Shown here: one piece after another, positions 25,775-35,196 of the stretch
Numbering within the stretch: the stretch's first letter is position 1
Layout of the letters: every line of letters begins with the position of its first letter
Assembly (NCBI RefSeq): GCF_011806405.1
Contig: NZ_JAATOW010000009.1
Location: 1 to 64,000, forward strand
DNA from: Pseudooceanicola sp. HF7
Lineage (GTDB): Bacteria; Pseudomonadota; Alphaproteobacteria; Rhodobacterales; Rhodobacteraceae
Direction: 5' to 3'
Length of the DNA stretch: 64,000 nucleotides
Translations under genes and position numbers: made by a program
Notes under the pieces: generated by a model
Told to the model about the DNA's origin: nothing
Database searches by the model: none
What the model saw: only the letters and a program-made list of their open reading frames with translations

Positions 25775-25803
25775 TTGACAATCAAGCGAAAGCCTCGTTA
25801 GCG
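25775..25803 (+). promoter_or_regulatory. Possible sigma-70 promoter for the transporter ATPase operon
   Basis: TTGACA at 25775-25780 is a consensus -35. With a 17-base spacer the -10 would be TTAGCG, which is poor. It lies 32-60 bases before the ATPase ATG. Confidence 0.3.
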
Positions 25804-25834
25804 TCAGTTCAACTTCCCTCATGCAAGGTGCCAC

Positions 25835-27670
25835 ATGCTGGATACCGGAACGCCCAACCAACCGCTTGCGCAGATCAAGAACCTTCAGGTTACCTTTGAG
25901 ACAAGGGATGGGCCGGTCGAAGGGGTAAAGGATGTTTCCTTCGATATCTTCCCCGGAGAGACCGTCTGCGTGGTGGGCGAATCCGGCTCGGGCAAGTCCG
26001 TTTCCTCGCTGTCGCTGATGCGGCTGATCGAATACGGCGGCGGCAAGATTGCCGGTGGCCGCCTAATTTTTGATCGCAAGGGCGGCGGTGAGATCAACCT
26101 GGCAGAGGCGAACCAGAGCCTGATGCGGACGATCCGGGGCAATGAGATCGGGATGATCTTCCAGGAGCCGATGACGGCCCTGAACCCGGTCTTCACCGTC
26201 GGGCGTCAGTTGCGCGAAGGGCTGATGGTCCACAAGGGCCTGTCGAAGTCCGCCGCGACCAAGCGCGCGGTGGAACTGCTGCGCGAGGTCCGGATCCCGG
26301 AGCCCGAGCGCAGGATCGAACAATACCCGCACGAGCTTTCCGGCGGGATGCGCCAGCGGGTCGTGATCGCCATGGCGTTGGCCTGTGAACCCCGTCTGCT
26401 GATCGCGGACGAGCCGACCACCGCGCTCGACGTGACGATCCAGGCAGAGATCCTGGCCCTGATGGACCGGCTCAAGCGCGAGACCGGCACCGCGGTGATG
26501 TTCATCACCCACGACATGGCGGTCGTTGCGCAGATGGCGGACCGCGTGGTGGTCATGTTCCGCGGCAACAAGGTGGAAGAGGGGCCGGTCGAGCAGATAT
26601 TCAACGCGCCTGCGCATGATTACACCAAGGCCCTGCTGGCCGCCGTTCCCAAGCTAGGCGAGATGACAGGCAAGCCGCTGCCAGAGCCGATGAAACTGTT
26701 CGGCGTGGAAGGCCAGAAGATCGAACCGATCCCGGGCAAGGACGAGGTCCTGCTGAGCGTGCGGAACCTGGTCACGCGCTTTCCGGTGAAGGGCGGGGTA
26801 CTGCGCCGCACAGTGGCCAATGTTCACGCGGTCGAGGATATCTCTTTCGAGATCAACAAGGGGCAGACCCTGTCGCTTGTGGGGGAATCCGGCTGCGGGA
26901 AGTCGACGGCGGGGCGGTCCCTGCTGCGGCTGATCGAACCGCTCTCGGGGCAGATCGAGCTGGATCACACGGATATCATGGCGCTGAACTCGCGCGACCT
27001 GCGCCGGGCGCGGCTGGACATGCAGATGATCTTCCAGGATCCTTTCGCCTCTCTCAATCCGCAGATGCAGCTGGCCGAACAGGTGGCAGAGCCGATGCGG
27101 AACTTCGGCACCGAGAAGGGCCAGGCAATGTACGACCGGATCGAGATGCTTTTCGATCGGGTCGAGCTGCCGCGCAGCTTCCTGCGCCGGTATCCGCATG
27201 AACTGTCCGGCGGTCAGCGTCAGCGGGTGGCCATTGCGCGCGCCTTGGCGCTGAACCCCAAGCTGATCGTGTCCGATGAATCCGTCTCGGCGCTGGATGT
27301 CTCCGTCCAGGCCCAGGTGCTGAACCTGATGATGGAACTTCAGGCGGAAATGGGCCTGTCCTTCCTCTTCATCTCCCATGACATGGCAGTGGTGGAACGG
27401 GTCTCTCACCGGGTGGGGGTCATGTACCTTGGCCGCATCGTCGAGATCGGCTCGCGCCAGGCGGTCTTCGAGGATCCGCGCCATCCCTATACCCGTGCCC
27501 TGATGAAGGCGGTGCCGATCGCGGATCCGGCGCGGCGCAAGAAAGAGCACGAGCTGAATTTCAAACCCATTCCCTCTCCGATCCACGGGCTGGACTATCA
27601 GCCGGAGCCATCGGTTTACGAGAAAGTCGGCGAGGACCACTATATCCTGACGACAGACAGCGGTTACTGA
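25835..27670 (+). CDS. Fused double ATPase of a peptide-type ABC importer (DppDF/GsiA-like)
   Basis: One 611-residue polypeptide carries both ATPase domains that DppD and DppF usually supply separately. Domain 1 has Walker A GESGSGKS (48-55), signature LSGGMRQR and Walker B LLIADEPTTALD. Domain 2 starts near residue 307 with Walker A GESGCGKS (about 350), signature LSGGQRQR and LIVSDESVSALD, where the usual DEP is DES. Each domain ends with the oligopeptide-transporter C-terminal region, the second with HPYTRALMKAVPIADPARRK. It powers the divergently encoded permeases and heads an operon with three M20 hydrolases. Confidence 0.95.
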   Translation: MLDTGTPNQPLAQIKNLQVTFETRDGPVEGVKDVSFDIFPGETVCVVGESGSGKSVSSLSLMRLIEYGGGKIAGGRLIFDRKGGGEINLAEANQSLMRTIRGNEIGMIFQEPMTALNPVFTVGRQLREGLMVHKGLSKSAATKRAVELLREVRIPEPERRIEQYPHELSGGMRQRVVIAMALACEPRLLIADEPTTALDVTIQAEILALMDRLKRETGTAVMFITHDMAVVAQMADRVVVMFRGNKVEEGPVEQIFNAPAHDYTKALLAAVPKLGEMTGKPLPEPMKLFGVEGQKIEPIPGKDEVLLSVRNLVTRFPVKGGVLRRTVANVHAVEDISFEINKGQTLSLVGESGCGKSTAGRSLLRLIEPLSGQIELDHTDIMALNSRDLRRARLDMQMIFQDPFASLNPQMQLAEQVAEPMRNFGTEKGQAMYDRIEMLFDRVELPRSFLRRYPHELSGGQRQRVAIARALALNPKLIVSDESVSALDVSVQAQVLNLMMELQAEMGLSFLFISHDMAVVERVSHRVGVMYLGRIVEIGSRQAVFEDPRHPYTRALMKAVPIADPARRKKEHELNFKPIPSPIHGLDYQPEPSVYEKVGEDHYILTTDSGY

Positions 27671-27711
27671 AGGGTACGGGCCTGTGCCCCGGTGCCTGCG
27701 GAAAGACGAAA

Positions 27712-28878
27712 ATGACTTCACGCCTCTCTCCCCTGGAGATCATGGAAAAGCTGGTGAGCTTTCCGACGGTCAGCCGCGACAGCAACCTGCCCCTGATCGA
27801 CTGGGTCCAGGACTACCTTGAGGAACACGGGGTCACCTGCCTGCGCCATGACCATCCCGACCAGCCAAAGGCCGGGCTTTGGGCCCATGTGGGACCCTGG
27901 GAAGAGGGTGGCGTCGTGCTGTCGGGGCACACGGATGTCGTGCCGGTGGACGGGCAGGACTGGACCAGCGATCCCTTCACCGTGACGGAACGGGACGGGA
28001 AGTACTTTGGCCGCGGCTGCACGGACATGAAGGGCTTTGACGCGCTGGCGGTCTGGGCGCTGGCCGAGGCAGCCGGCCGGCCGCTTGCCACGCCGCTGCA
28101 ACTGGCCTTCACCTATGACGAGGAACTGGGCCTGATCGGGGCCGAACCGCTGCTGAACGACTGCCTGCCAAAGGTGCCCAAGCCCGCCATCGCCATCATC
28201 GGTGAGCCAACCACGCTGCAGGTGGTCTCCGGCCATAAGGCCGGGGTGGCCATAAGCACTCGGGTGCAGGGATACGAGGTGCACAGCTCCATCGCCTACA
28301 AGGGCGTCTCTGCGGTCATGGAGGCCGCGAAGCTGGTGGACTGGGCCAACCAGGTAAACGTCGCCAATGCCGCGAAAGATGCGACGGGCACGGATGCGCT
28401 GTTTGATCCGCCCTGGACCAACGCCCATGTCGGCACGATCTCCGGCGGGACGGCCAATAACATCACCGCCGGGCAGTGCGATTTCGTGCTGGCGTTTCGC
28501 TGCGTGCCAGGGGAAAGCCCGGAAACCTACGCCAACGCCTATGCCGAGGAAGCCCGCAAGGTCGAAGCCGCGATGCAGGCGATCCGGCCGGAGACCTCGA
28601 TCACGCTGACCCGGCTCTTCGATGCCAAGGGGCTTGTGCCGGAGCAGGACGGGGCGGCCGACAGGCTGGCGCGCCAGCTGACCGGCGACAACGGATCGCA
28701 TGTGGTCAGCTACGGGACTGAGGCCGGCTATTTCCAGTCGCGCGGCATGTCTGCGGTCGTCTGTGGCCCCGGGGACATAGCCCAGGCTCACCAGCCGGAC
28801 GAATACATCACGATCGCGCAGTTCGAGGCGGGGCAGGATTTCATGCGACGCCTGCTCGATCACCTGTCGGAGAGCTGA
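27712..28878 (+). CDS. argE: Acetylornithine deacetylase (ArgE-type M20 hydrolase)
   Basis: A dinuclear-zinc M20A hydrolase of 388 residues. GHTDVVPVDGQDW, GRGCTDMKGF and YDEELGLIGAEPL provide the metal ligands and catalytic glutamate. A dimerisation domain (about 180-290, GHKAGVAISTRVQGYEVHSS) sits in the middle. ArgE proteins release acetate and ornithine from N-acetylornithine, but relatives deacylate other N-acyl amino acids. Its place behind an importer ATPase gene, rather than in an arginine cluster, suggests a catabolic role. The next gene begins one base after its stop. Confidence 0.9.
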   Translation: MTSRLSPLEIMEKLVSFPTVSRDSNLPLIDWVQDYLEEHGVTCLRHDHPDQPKAGLWAHVGPWEEGGVVLSGHTDVVPVDGQDWTSDPFTVTERDGKYFGRGCTDMKGFDALAVWALAEAAGRPLATPLQLAFTYDEELGLIGAEPLLNDCLPKVPKPAIAIIGEPTTLQVVSGHKAGVAISTRVQGYEVHSSIAYKGVSAVMEAAKLVDWANQVNVANAAKDATGTDALFDPPWTNAHVGTISGGTANNITAGQCDFVLAFRCVPGESPETYANAYAEEARKVEAAMQAIRPETSITLTRLFDAKGLVPEQDGAADRLARQLTGDNGSHVVSYGTEAGYFQSRGMSAVVCGPGDIAQAHQPDEYITIAQFEAGQDFMRRLLDHLSES

Positions 28879-28879
28879 T

Positions 28880-30055
28880 ATGCCCGTCCGCAACCGCATT
28901 GCAGAGATGCAGGATGAGATCGCCGGCTGGCGCCGCCATCTTCATGCCAATCCGGAGCTGCGGTTCGAAGAGCACCAGACAGCCGCCTATGTGGCCGACA
29001 AGCTGCGCAGCTTCGGCTGTGACGAGGTGGTCGAAGGGATCGGCGGGACCGGCGTGGTTGCCGTGATCAATGGGCAGGGTCGGGTATCAGGTCGCTGCAT
29101 CGGGATGCGGGCGGATATGGACGCCCTGCCGATTATTGAGGCAACCGGACTTGCCCATGCCTCCACCAATCCGGGCAAGATGCATGCCTGCGGCCATGAC
29201 GGCCACACGGCCATGCTACTTGGTGCCCTCAAATACCTTTGTGAGACGCGGCACTTCACGGGGCGGGTCGTGGGCATCTTCCAACCGGCGGAAGAGGGCG
29301 GCGGCGGCGCGGCGGCGATGATCGAGGACGGGCTGCTTGAGCGTTTCGGGATCGATGAGGTCTACGGCATGCATAACTGGCCGGGCCTTGAAACCGGGCG
29401 TTTCACCATGCGCAAAGGCGCGCAGTTCGCCTCTCCGGTACGGTTCGAGATCGCGGTGACCGGGCAGGGCGGGCATGCCGCCATGCCCCACCTCAACGTC
29501 GATACGACCCTGGCCGCTGCCCATATCCTGACCGCGCTGCAAAGCATCGCCTCGCGCAATGTCGATCCGGTCAAGGAGGTCGTCGTCTCTGTCTGCGGGT
29601 TCCGGACTGAGACCGATACCTACAACGTGATCCCCGGCGCGGTGGAACTGAAGGGCACCTTCCGCGCGCTTGATACAGAGGTCCAATCCCTTGTCCGCCG
29701 CCGGATCGAAGAGATCGCGACCGCCACGGCAACGGCCTTTGGCGCCACGGCCAAGCTGACGTTCCTGCCGGGGCCGCCGGTGCTGGTGAATGATGGCGCC
29801 TCCGTCGATCACGCGCTGAGGGCCGCCAGCGCGGTCTCCTCGGCGGACTCAGAGCTGGCCCCGGTCATGGGTGCGGATGACTTTGCAGAGATGCTGCAGC
29901 GTCGGCCCGGCGCCTATGTGCTGGTCGGCAATGGCAAAAGTGCAAACCTTCATCACCCCGAGTATGAATTCAACGACGCGGTCATCCCCTATGGCTGCAG
30001 CTGGCTGGCGGAACTCGCCGAAACGCGGCTGCCGCTGGCTGAGCAGCCGGGCTGA
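28880..30055 (+). CDS. M20D aminoacylase/hippurate hydrolase-like amidohydrolase
   Basis: A 391-residue M20D amidohydrolase. GMRADMDALPI, MHACGHDGHTAMLLGALKYL and QPAEEGGGGAAAMIEDGLLE carry the metal-binding Cys/His and catalytic Glu-Glu. Enzymes of this group cleave N-acyl amino acids such as hippurate or N-acetyl amino acids. GGAGAG lies 5 bases before the ATG. The protein is clearly paralogous to the next gene (shared GCDEVV, GTGVV, MHACGHDGHTAMLLGA, QPAEEGGGG, VYGMHNWPG), so the pair arose by tandem duplication or by nearby paralogue recruitment. Confidence 0.92.
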   Translation: MPVRNRIAEMQDEIAGWRRHLHANPELRFEEHQTAAYVADKLRSFGCDEVVEGIGGTGVVAVINGQGRVSGRCIGMRADMDALPIIEATGLAHASTNPGKMHACGHDGHTAMLLGALKYLCETRHFTGRVVGIFQPAEEGGGGAAAMIEDGLLERFGIDEVYGMHNWPGLETGRFTMRKGAQFASPVRFEIAVTGQGGHAAMPHLNVDTTLAAAHILTALQSIASRNVDPVKEVVVSVCGFRTETDTYNVIPGAVELKGTFRALDTEVQSLVRRRIEEIATATATAFGATAKLTFLPGPPVLVNDGASVDHALRAASAVSSADSELAPVMGADDFAEMLQRRPGAYVLVGNGKSANLHHPEYEFNDAVIPYGCSWLAELAETRLPLAEQPG

Positions 30056-30079
30056 TCCCAGAACACCAAGGAGCCGAAA

Positions 30080-31243
30080 ATGCCTATCAAGAACCGCCTG
30101 TCGGAGATGCAGGCCGAAATCACCGAATGGCGCCGGGATCTGCACGAGAACCCGGAAATCCTGTTCGAAACCCATCGCACCTCTGCCATCGTAGAAGAGA
30201 AGCTGGAGGCCTTCGGCTGCGATGAGGTCGTGACCGGCATCGGCCGCACCGGCGTCGTGGGCGTCATCAAGGGCAAGAGCGACACCTCAGGCAAGGTCAT
30301 TGGCTTGCGGGCGGACATGGATGCTCTGCCGATCCTTGAGGCGACGGGGCTGGAGTACGCCTCCAAGACGCCCGGCGCGATGCACGCCTGCGGTCATGAC
30401 GGCCACACCGCCATGCTGCTGGGGGCCGCCAAATACCTGGCCGAGACGCGCAATTTCGACGGCACCGCCATCGTGATCTTCCAACCGGCCGAAGAAGGCG
30501 GCGGTGGTGGCCGGGAAATGTGCGAAGACGGCATGATGGAGCGCTTCGGCATCCAGGAAGTCTACGGAATGCACAACTGGCCGGGGATGCCGCTGGGCTC
30601 TTTCGGGATCCGTCCCGGCGCCTTCTTTGCCTCCACCGATCAATTCGAGATCGTGGTCGAAGGTCAGGGCGGCCACGCGGCCAAGCCGCATAACACCTGC
30701 GATCCGACCGTTGCTGCCAGCCAGCTGGTCGTCGCGCTGCAGACCATTGCCAGCCGCAACGCCAATCCGGTTGAACAGGTCGTGGTTTCCGTCACCAGCT
30801 TTGAAACGGAGTCCAAGGCCTTCAACGTCATCCCGTCGCGCGTGACCCTGCGCGGCACGATCCGCACCATGTCCAACGAGATGCGCGAGATGGCAGAGGC
30901 ACGGCTGAAATCCATGTCCTCCTCCCTGATCGAGGCGATGGGCGGGCGGGCCGACATCCGCTGGATCCCGGGCTACCCGCCGATGGTCAACCATGAAGAG
31001 CAGACGGAGTTCGCTTCTTCCGTCGCGGCCTCTGTCGCGGGTGAATGCACGTTCGCGGACATGACCATGGGCGGAGAGGACTTTGCCTACATGCTGGAGG
31101 AACGCCCCGGCGCCTATATCCTGGTGGGCAATGGCGACAGCGCGGATGTCCACACGCCGGAGTACAACTTCAACGATGAAATCATCCCGGCAGGCTGTTC
31201 CTGGTGGGCCGAAATCGTCGAGCAGCGGATGCCGGCCGCCTGA
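30080..31243 (+). CDS. M20D aminoacylase/hippurate hydrolase-like amidohydrolase (paralogue)
   Basis: The second M20D enzyme, 387 residues, with all active-site segments intact: GLRADMDALPI, MHACGHDGHTAMLLGAAKYL, QPAEEGGGGGREMCEDG, and C-terminal TMGGEDFAYMLEERPGAYIL. AAGGAG precedes the ATG. Differences from its upstream paralogue lie mainly in the substrate-lining dimerisation domain and near the C-terminus, which suggests a different acyl or amino-acid preference. It ends the plus-strand operon; two hairpins follow before the converging glycosyltransferase gene. Confidence 0.92.
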   Translation: MPIKNRLSEMQAEITEWRRDLHENPEILFETHRTSAIVEEKLEAFGCDEVVTGIGRTGVVGVIKGKSDTSGKVIGLRADMDALPILEATGLEYASKTPGAMHACGHDGHTAMLLGAAKYLAETRNFDGTAIVIFQPAEEGGGGGREMCEDGMMERFGIQEVYGMHNWPGMPLGSFGIRPGAFFASTDQFEIVVEGQGGHAAKPHNTCDPTVAASQLVVALQTIASRNANPVEQVVVSVTSFETESKAFNVIPSRVTLRGTIRTMSNEMREMAEARLKSMSSSLIEAMGGRADIRWIPGYPPMVNHEEQTEFASSVAASVAGECTFADMTMGGEDFAYMLEERPGAYILVGNGDSADVHTPEYNFNDEIIPAGCSWWAEIVEQRMPAA

Positions 31244-31255
31244 GCCCTTCGCCAA

Positions 31256-31286
31256 CCGCAGGCGTGATCCAAAGGCGCGCCTGCGG
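31256..31286. terminator. First convergent hairpin behind the M20 operon
   Basis: CCGCAGGCG and CGCCTGCGG are perfect 9-bp arms around 13 bases, just past the M20D stop codon. Confidence 0.5.
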
Positions 31287-31303
31287 CGCATTCCCCTGGC
31301 TGA

Positions 31304-31327
31304 ACGGCATCGTCACGACGATGCCGT
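31304..31327. terminator. Second convergent hairpin, before the glycosyltransferase stop
   Basis: ACGGCATCGTC-AC-GACGATGCCGT has perfect 11-bp arms with only two bases between, so the duplex is almost continuous. It lies between converging genes and likely blocks transcription from both sides. Confidence 0.6.
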
Positions 31328-31342
31328 CGCCCTTGGCGGGCC

Positions 31343-32386
31343 TCAGCCCTCTGCCCAGAGCGCCTCGTAGACGGCAGCGATCCCGTCGGCTTCCCGCGAG
31401 ATCCCGAACAGCCGTTCGGCATCCTGGCGGGCATGGAGGGACATGGCGTTTAACAGCCCGGCATCGCCCAGCATCCTGCGCAGTCCCTCTGCCGCCGCCG
31501 GTACATCTTCGAGCGGCACGACCATGCCGTTCTGGCCGTCCTGGGTGAATTCGCGGAAGAAACCAGCCTCGCTGGCAAGGATGGGCGTTGCAGAGGCCAG
31601 TGCTTCCAGCGGGGCCATGCCGTAACCTTCGTAGCGCGGCAGCTGGATCACAAGGGACAGCGCACGCAGGAGGGCGGGCAGGTCTTGGGCCGGGATCTCT
31701 CCGGGAAAGAGGATGCGATCGCTCAGACCCGCCGCGGCGACCTTTGCCTTGAGGTCGTCAAGGAAGGACTGGTCCCCGGACTTGGCCTTTCCCAAAACAA
31801 GCGCGGTGGTCTCAGGCATGTCCGGCAGGACGCGGATCAGGGTTTCGACCGTCAGGTCAGTGCCTTTCTCGGGACGGATGCGCCCGATCGTGGCGATGCC
31901 CCTGGTGCCGGGGTAGCCCGTGGCGGCCCAGGCGGTAGCGCGATCCGTGGCCGGCGTGAAGAGGTTGCAATCGACCCCATGGGGCACGACCGCCCGGACA
32001 TGGGGCACGAATTCGGCGGCTTTCTCTGTCGTGGCGATGACCGCATCCATGCGGGAGATCAGCCAGCGGGGCAGGGCCGAATGATAGCGCTGCGCGGCAG
32101 AGGTGAAGACGATCCTGATCGGCAGGCGCAAGACGTCACGCGCCCAGATCGCCGCGCGCATCTCAGGATTGCGGCGCACGTGCCAGATGCCGAAGGGCCG
32201 GCCTGCGGGGGCGACGCGAGACATCTGACGGGCCTGTCGCGCCGTGATCGGATCGGGGCAGCCGGGCAGGGGGTGCCCCACCAGCTTCAGGTCGTACTGG
32301 GTCACTTGCTGACGCAGGACGCCGGCAGCCGTCGCCGAAACGCCGGTGAAATTGCTGTTGAAATTGGTGACGAAGAGCTCTGCCAT
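31343..32386 (-). CDS. GT4-family lipopolysaccharide core mannosyltransferase (LpcC-like)
   Basis: A GT-B fold glycosyltransferase of 347 residues. The donor-binding half has IATIGRIRPEKGTDLTVETL and the GT4 E-x7-E segment PRYEGYGMAPLEALASATPI. The closest described activity is LpcC, which adds the first mannose to Kdo in the LPS inner core of rhizobia and related bacteria. Its position 12 bases behind the Kdo transferase gene supports that reading strongly. No signal or membrane helix is present; it acts at the cytoplasmic face of the inner membrane. Confidence 0.85.
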   Translation of the reverse strand: MAELFVTNFNSNFTGVSATAAGVLRQQVTQYDLKLVGHPLPGCPDPITARQARQMSRVAPAGRPFGIWHVRRNPEMRAAIWARDVLRLPIRIVFTSAAQRYHSALPRWLISRMDAVIATTEKAAEFVPHVRAVVPHGVDCNLFTPATDRATAWAATGYPGTRGIATIGRIRPEKGTDLTVETLIRVLPDMPETTALVLGKAKSGDQSFLDDLKAKVAAAGLSDRILFPGEIPAQDLPALLRALSLVIQLPRYEGYGMAPLEALASATPILASEAGFFREFTQDGQNGMVVPLEDVPAAAEGLRRMLGDAGLLNAMSLHARQDAERLFGISREADGIAAVYEALWAEG

Positions 32387-32398
32387 GATGACCCCGGT

Positions 32399-33709
32399 CT
32401 AGCCTTTGCCCAAGGTCGCGGGAAGCAGTTTCTCCTGCAGCAGGCGTGCAATCGCGGCGATCTCTCCGCGCTGTCGCTCGCGGATCCGCCGGGCGGCGGT
32501 TGCAATGCTGTCGTGCATGGCGGCATCCGTCAGGATCTCGTGCAGGGCTTGCGCAAGGGCTTCGGCGTCCGCCACGCTTTTCGCGGCGCCGGAGCTGTCG
32601 AACAGCGCATAGGCCTCGGCGAAATTGGCCACTTTGGGCCCGTGTAGGATGGGCGTGCCGAAGCAGGCGGGCTCAAACGGGGTATGGCCGCCAGCGGGCC
32701 CGAAAGAGCCGCCAAGGAAGGTCACGGGCGACAGGGCATACCAGAGGCCGGTTTCGCCCAGGGTGTCGGCCAGGTAGACCTCTGCGCTGCCCGGAGCTTC
32801 ACCTGCAGAGCGGCGGGTGACGCTCAGTCCCTTTTCCGCGATCAGCCGGGCGATGTCATCGGCGCGGGTCGGATGGCGGGGCACCAGGATCAGGCGCAGG
32901 CCCTCGAGCTTGCGCGCGGCCAGGAGATGGGCGTCGAGAACCGCCTCTTCCTCTCCTTCATGGGTGGAGACCGCGCTCCAGACCGGGCCAGGGTAGGCGA
33001 TCCGCATCTCTTCCAGCGCCTGCTCATCCACGGGCGGCGCCTGGATCAGGGCCTTGAGGTTCGGCCCCACGTCGACCTGTTCGGGATCCGCGCCAAGCGC
33101 CAGGACGCCATCCAGCGTGGCACGATCCTGGGTGCGAATGACCGCGAACTGGTCCATCAGGAAGCGGAACGTCGCCTCCAGCCGTTGCCAGTTGCGCAGG
33201 GTGGTGCGCGACATGCGGGCGTTCACAAGGGCCAGCGGGATGCCCCGGGCGCGGGCGCGCACCAGAAGCTGCGGCCAGATCTCACTTTCGACGAAGACGC
33301 CGGCATCGGGCCGCCAGTGATCGAAGAACCGGCGCAGGGGGGCGGCACTGTCGATGGGGGCGAACTGGTGCTGACAGCGCGCTGGCAAGCGGTTGGCAAG
33401 AACCTTGGCCGAGGCGGCCGTGCCCGAAGTGATCAGGGCAGAGGCCTGGGGCAGGGTGTCCAGCAACTCCTGGACTAGGGCAAGCACGGACACGCTTTCG
33501 CCGACGCTTGCGGCGTGGAACCACAGGAGTATGCCGTCGGGCCGGTCAGCGGTGGCATGGCCCAGCCGCTCTTTCCGGCGCTCTTCCGGGATGCCCTCAT
33601 GGCCCAGCTTGCCGTTGACCCTGCGCCAGATCAGCGGTGCTGCACATTCCGCCACGAGGCGGTAGAAATGGTAAAATGGCGTCGCCTTCGCCCCGGCACC
33701 GGACATCAC
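32399..33709 (-). CDS. waaA: 3-deoxy-D-manno-octulosonic acid transferase (WaaA)
   Basis: WaaA attaches Kdo residues from CMP-Kdo to lipid IVA, the first core step of LPS assembly. It is 436 residues. The GT30 marks are [20 protein letters not shown] (about 65-84, with the acceptor-site glutamate) and [12 protein letters not shown], plus the C-terminal [20 protein letters not shown]. The N-terminus (residues 10-30) provides the membrane-association segment. The ATG overlaps the moaA stop by four bases, and lpcC follows, so LPS core genes are translated behind a molybdenum cofactor gene. Confidence 0.95.
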   Translation of the reverse strand: MMSGAGAKATPFYHFYRLVAECAAPLIWRRVNGKLGHEGIPEERRKERLGHATADRPDGILLWFHAASVGESVSVLALVQELLDTLPQASALITSGTAASAKVLANRLPARCQHQFAPIDSAAPLRRFFDHWRPDAGVFVESEIWPQLLVRARARGIPLALVNARMSRTTLRNWQRLEATFRFLMDQFAVIRTQDRATLDGVLALGADPEQVDVGPNLKALIQAPPVDEQALEEMRIAYPGPVWSAVSTHEGEEEAVLDAHLLAARKLEGLRLILVPRHPTRADDIARLIAEKGLSVTRRSAGEAPGSAEVYLADTLGETGLWYALSPVTFLGGSFGPAGGHTPFEPACFGTPILHGPKVANFAEAYALFDSSGAAKSVADAEALAQALHEILTDAAMHDSIATAARRIRERQRGEIAAIARLLQEKLLPATLGKG

Positions 33710-34713
33710 CCGCCCGTGTGGCTCATGTGGCGAGAGACCTGGCCGTCTGGCCGCTGCCGCGAGTAGTCAAAGTCATGGCCCTTTGGTTTCAGGCCGATGG
33801 CGGCGCGGATGGCAGCTTCGAGCGGGGCGTTGTCCTGAGGATGGTTGCGCAGGGGCGGGCGCAGGTCGGCCATGTCTTCCTGCCCCAGGCACATGTAAAG
33901 TTGCCCGGTACAGGTCATGCGCACACGGTTGCAGCTTTCGCAGAAATTATGGCTGAGCGGCGTGATGAAACCCACCTTCTGGCCGGTTTCTTCCAGCCGA
34001 ACGTAGCGGGCCGGTCCGCCCGTGCTTTCGGGCAGATCTGTCAGCGTATAGTGCTTTTCGAGCTGAGCGCGCAGGTCGCGCAGGGACCAGTACTGGCCCA
34101 CCCGGTCCTCGTTGCCCATGTCGCCCATCGGCATGACCTCGATCCAGGTCAGATCCATGCCGCGCCTTGCGCAGAATTCGGCCATGCTGAGAAGTTCATC
34201 TTCGTTGAACCCCTTGAGCGCCACGGCGTTCAGTTTGACCTGGAGGCCGGCGGCCTGTGCGGCGTCCAGCCCGCGCAGCACCTGCGGCAGGCGGCCCCAG
34301 CGGGTGACGCGTGCGAACTTTTCCTCGTCCAGCGTATCAAGAGAGACGTTCACGCGGCGCACGCCAGCGGCCGCCAGATCCGCCGCGTAGCGCTCAAGCT
34401 GGGAGCCATTGGTGGTCAGCGTCAGCTCCTGGAGCGCCCCGCTTTCCAGATGGCGCGACATGCCGCGGAAGAAGGTCATGATGTCCCGGCGCACCAGCGG
34501 CTCTCCCCCGGTGATGCGCAGCTTTTCCACGCCCATTCCGATGAAGGTCGTGCACATGCGGTCGAGCTCTTCCAGCGTCAGGAGTTCCTTCTTGGGCAGG
34601 AATGTCATGTTCTCGGCCATGCAATAGACGCAGCGAAAATCGCAGCGGTCGGTGACCGATAGACGCAAGTAGGAGATCGCGCGTTGGAAAGGATCGACGA
34701 GGGGTTCTGTCAT
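33706..34713 (-). CDS. moaA: GTP 3',8-cyclase MoaA
   Basis: A radical SAM enzyme that starts molybdenum cofactor synthesis by rearranging GTP. The SAM cluster motif CxxxCxxC is C24, C28, C31 ([15 protein letters not shown]). The second [4Fe-4S] site near the C-terminus is C259, C262 and C276 ([13 protein letters not shown]...CLGQ), and the protein ends in the conserved Gly-Gly that MoaA needs for activity. The length of 335 is normal. It is the first gene of the moaA-waaA-lpcC unit and divergent from a lipoprotein gene. Confidence 0.97.
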   Translation of the reverse strand: MTEPLVDPFQRAISYLRLSVTDRCDFRCVYCMAENMTFLPKKELLTLEELDRMCTTFIGMGVEKLRITGGEPLVRRDIMTFFRGMSRHLESGALQELTLTTNGSQLERYAADLAAAGVRRVNVSLDTLDEEKFARVTRWGRLPQVLRGLDAAQAAGLQVKLNAVALKGFNEDELLSMAEFCARRGMDLTWIEVMPMGDMGNEDRVGQYWSLRDLRAQLEKHYTLTDLPESTGGPARYVRLEETGQKVGFITPLSHNFCESCNRVRMTCTGQLYMCLGQEDMADLRPPLRNHPQDNAPLEAAIRAAIGLKPKGHDFDYSRQRPDGQVSRHMSHTGG

Positions 34714-34779
34714 GGGGGGAAGGTATTGTGGCGAAGGGTCGCCGACAAGTCATGATTCCGCGATTGATGTGGAGCAGGG

Positions 34780-35196
34780 ATGGGTTACCTTCTGCGCATG
34801 ATGATACTTCGCCCCCTGCTGCTAACCCTGCCACTCCTGATGGCAGCCTGTTCCAACATCGACGGTGTCCTTGAACCCGCTCCTGCCCAGGCGCCTTCCG
34901 TGCCGCCGCCGGAAGACATCGTCCCCGAGGATCCCGATGCCGTGGAAAGCGGCGTTCTGGGCACCACGATCGCCACGCTCGGGGCGGCGGGGACTGGTGG
35001 CATGTGGCTGGAGACACCGCTCGTCAGCACTCGGCAGGCGGGCTCCGTACGCTCTGCCGAGACCGGCAAGAGCGTCGCGGTCACGCTTATTCCCATCGAT
35101 GGCCCCAAGACTGCTGGCTCCCGCCTGTCCCTGAAGGCCATGCAGGCGCTTGGCGTTCCCCTTTCCTCTCTTGCCGAGGTCGAGGTCAGCGCCTAG
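34780..35196 (+). CDS. Predicted lipoprotein of unknown function
   Basis: A 138-residue protein with a lipoprotein signal (MGYLLRMMILRPLLLTLPLL, then MAAC with the lipid-bearing C24). The ATG at 34780 is chosen because GGAG lies just upstream; an ATG at 34798 would also give a signal sequence. The mature part begins with a Pro-rich acidic linker (VPPPEDIVPEDPDAVE), then a compact domain with GTGGMWLETPLVSTRQAG and SVAVTLIPIDGPKTAGSRLS that suggests a beta-rich fold. No family is recognised. It is divergent from moaA and its stop overlaps that of the converging AlkD-like gene by two bases. Confidence 0.7.
   Translation: MGYLLRMMILRPLLLTLPLLMAACSNIDGVLEPAPAQAPSVPPPEDIVPEDPDAVESGVLGTTIATLGAAGTGGMWLETPLVSTRQAGSVRSAETGKSVAVTLIPIDGPKTAGSRLSLKAMQALGVPLSSLAEVEVSA

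Noticed and set aside
25482-25899. Short plus-strand frames over the binding-protein/ATPase divergent region
   Set aside because: They overlap the signal-peptide coding end of the binding-protein gene and the promoter region, with no recognisable product.
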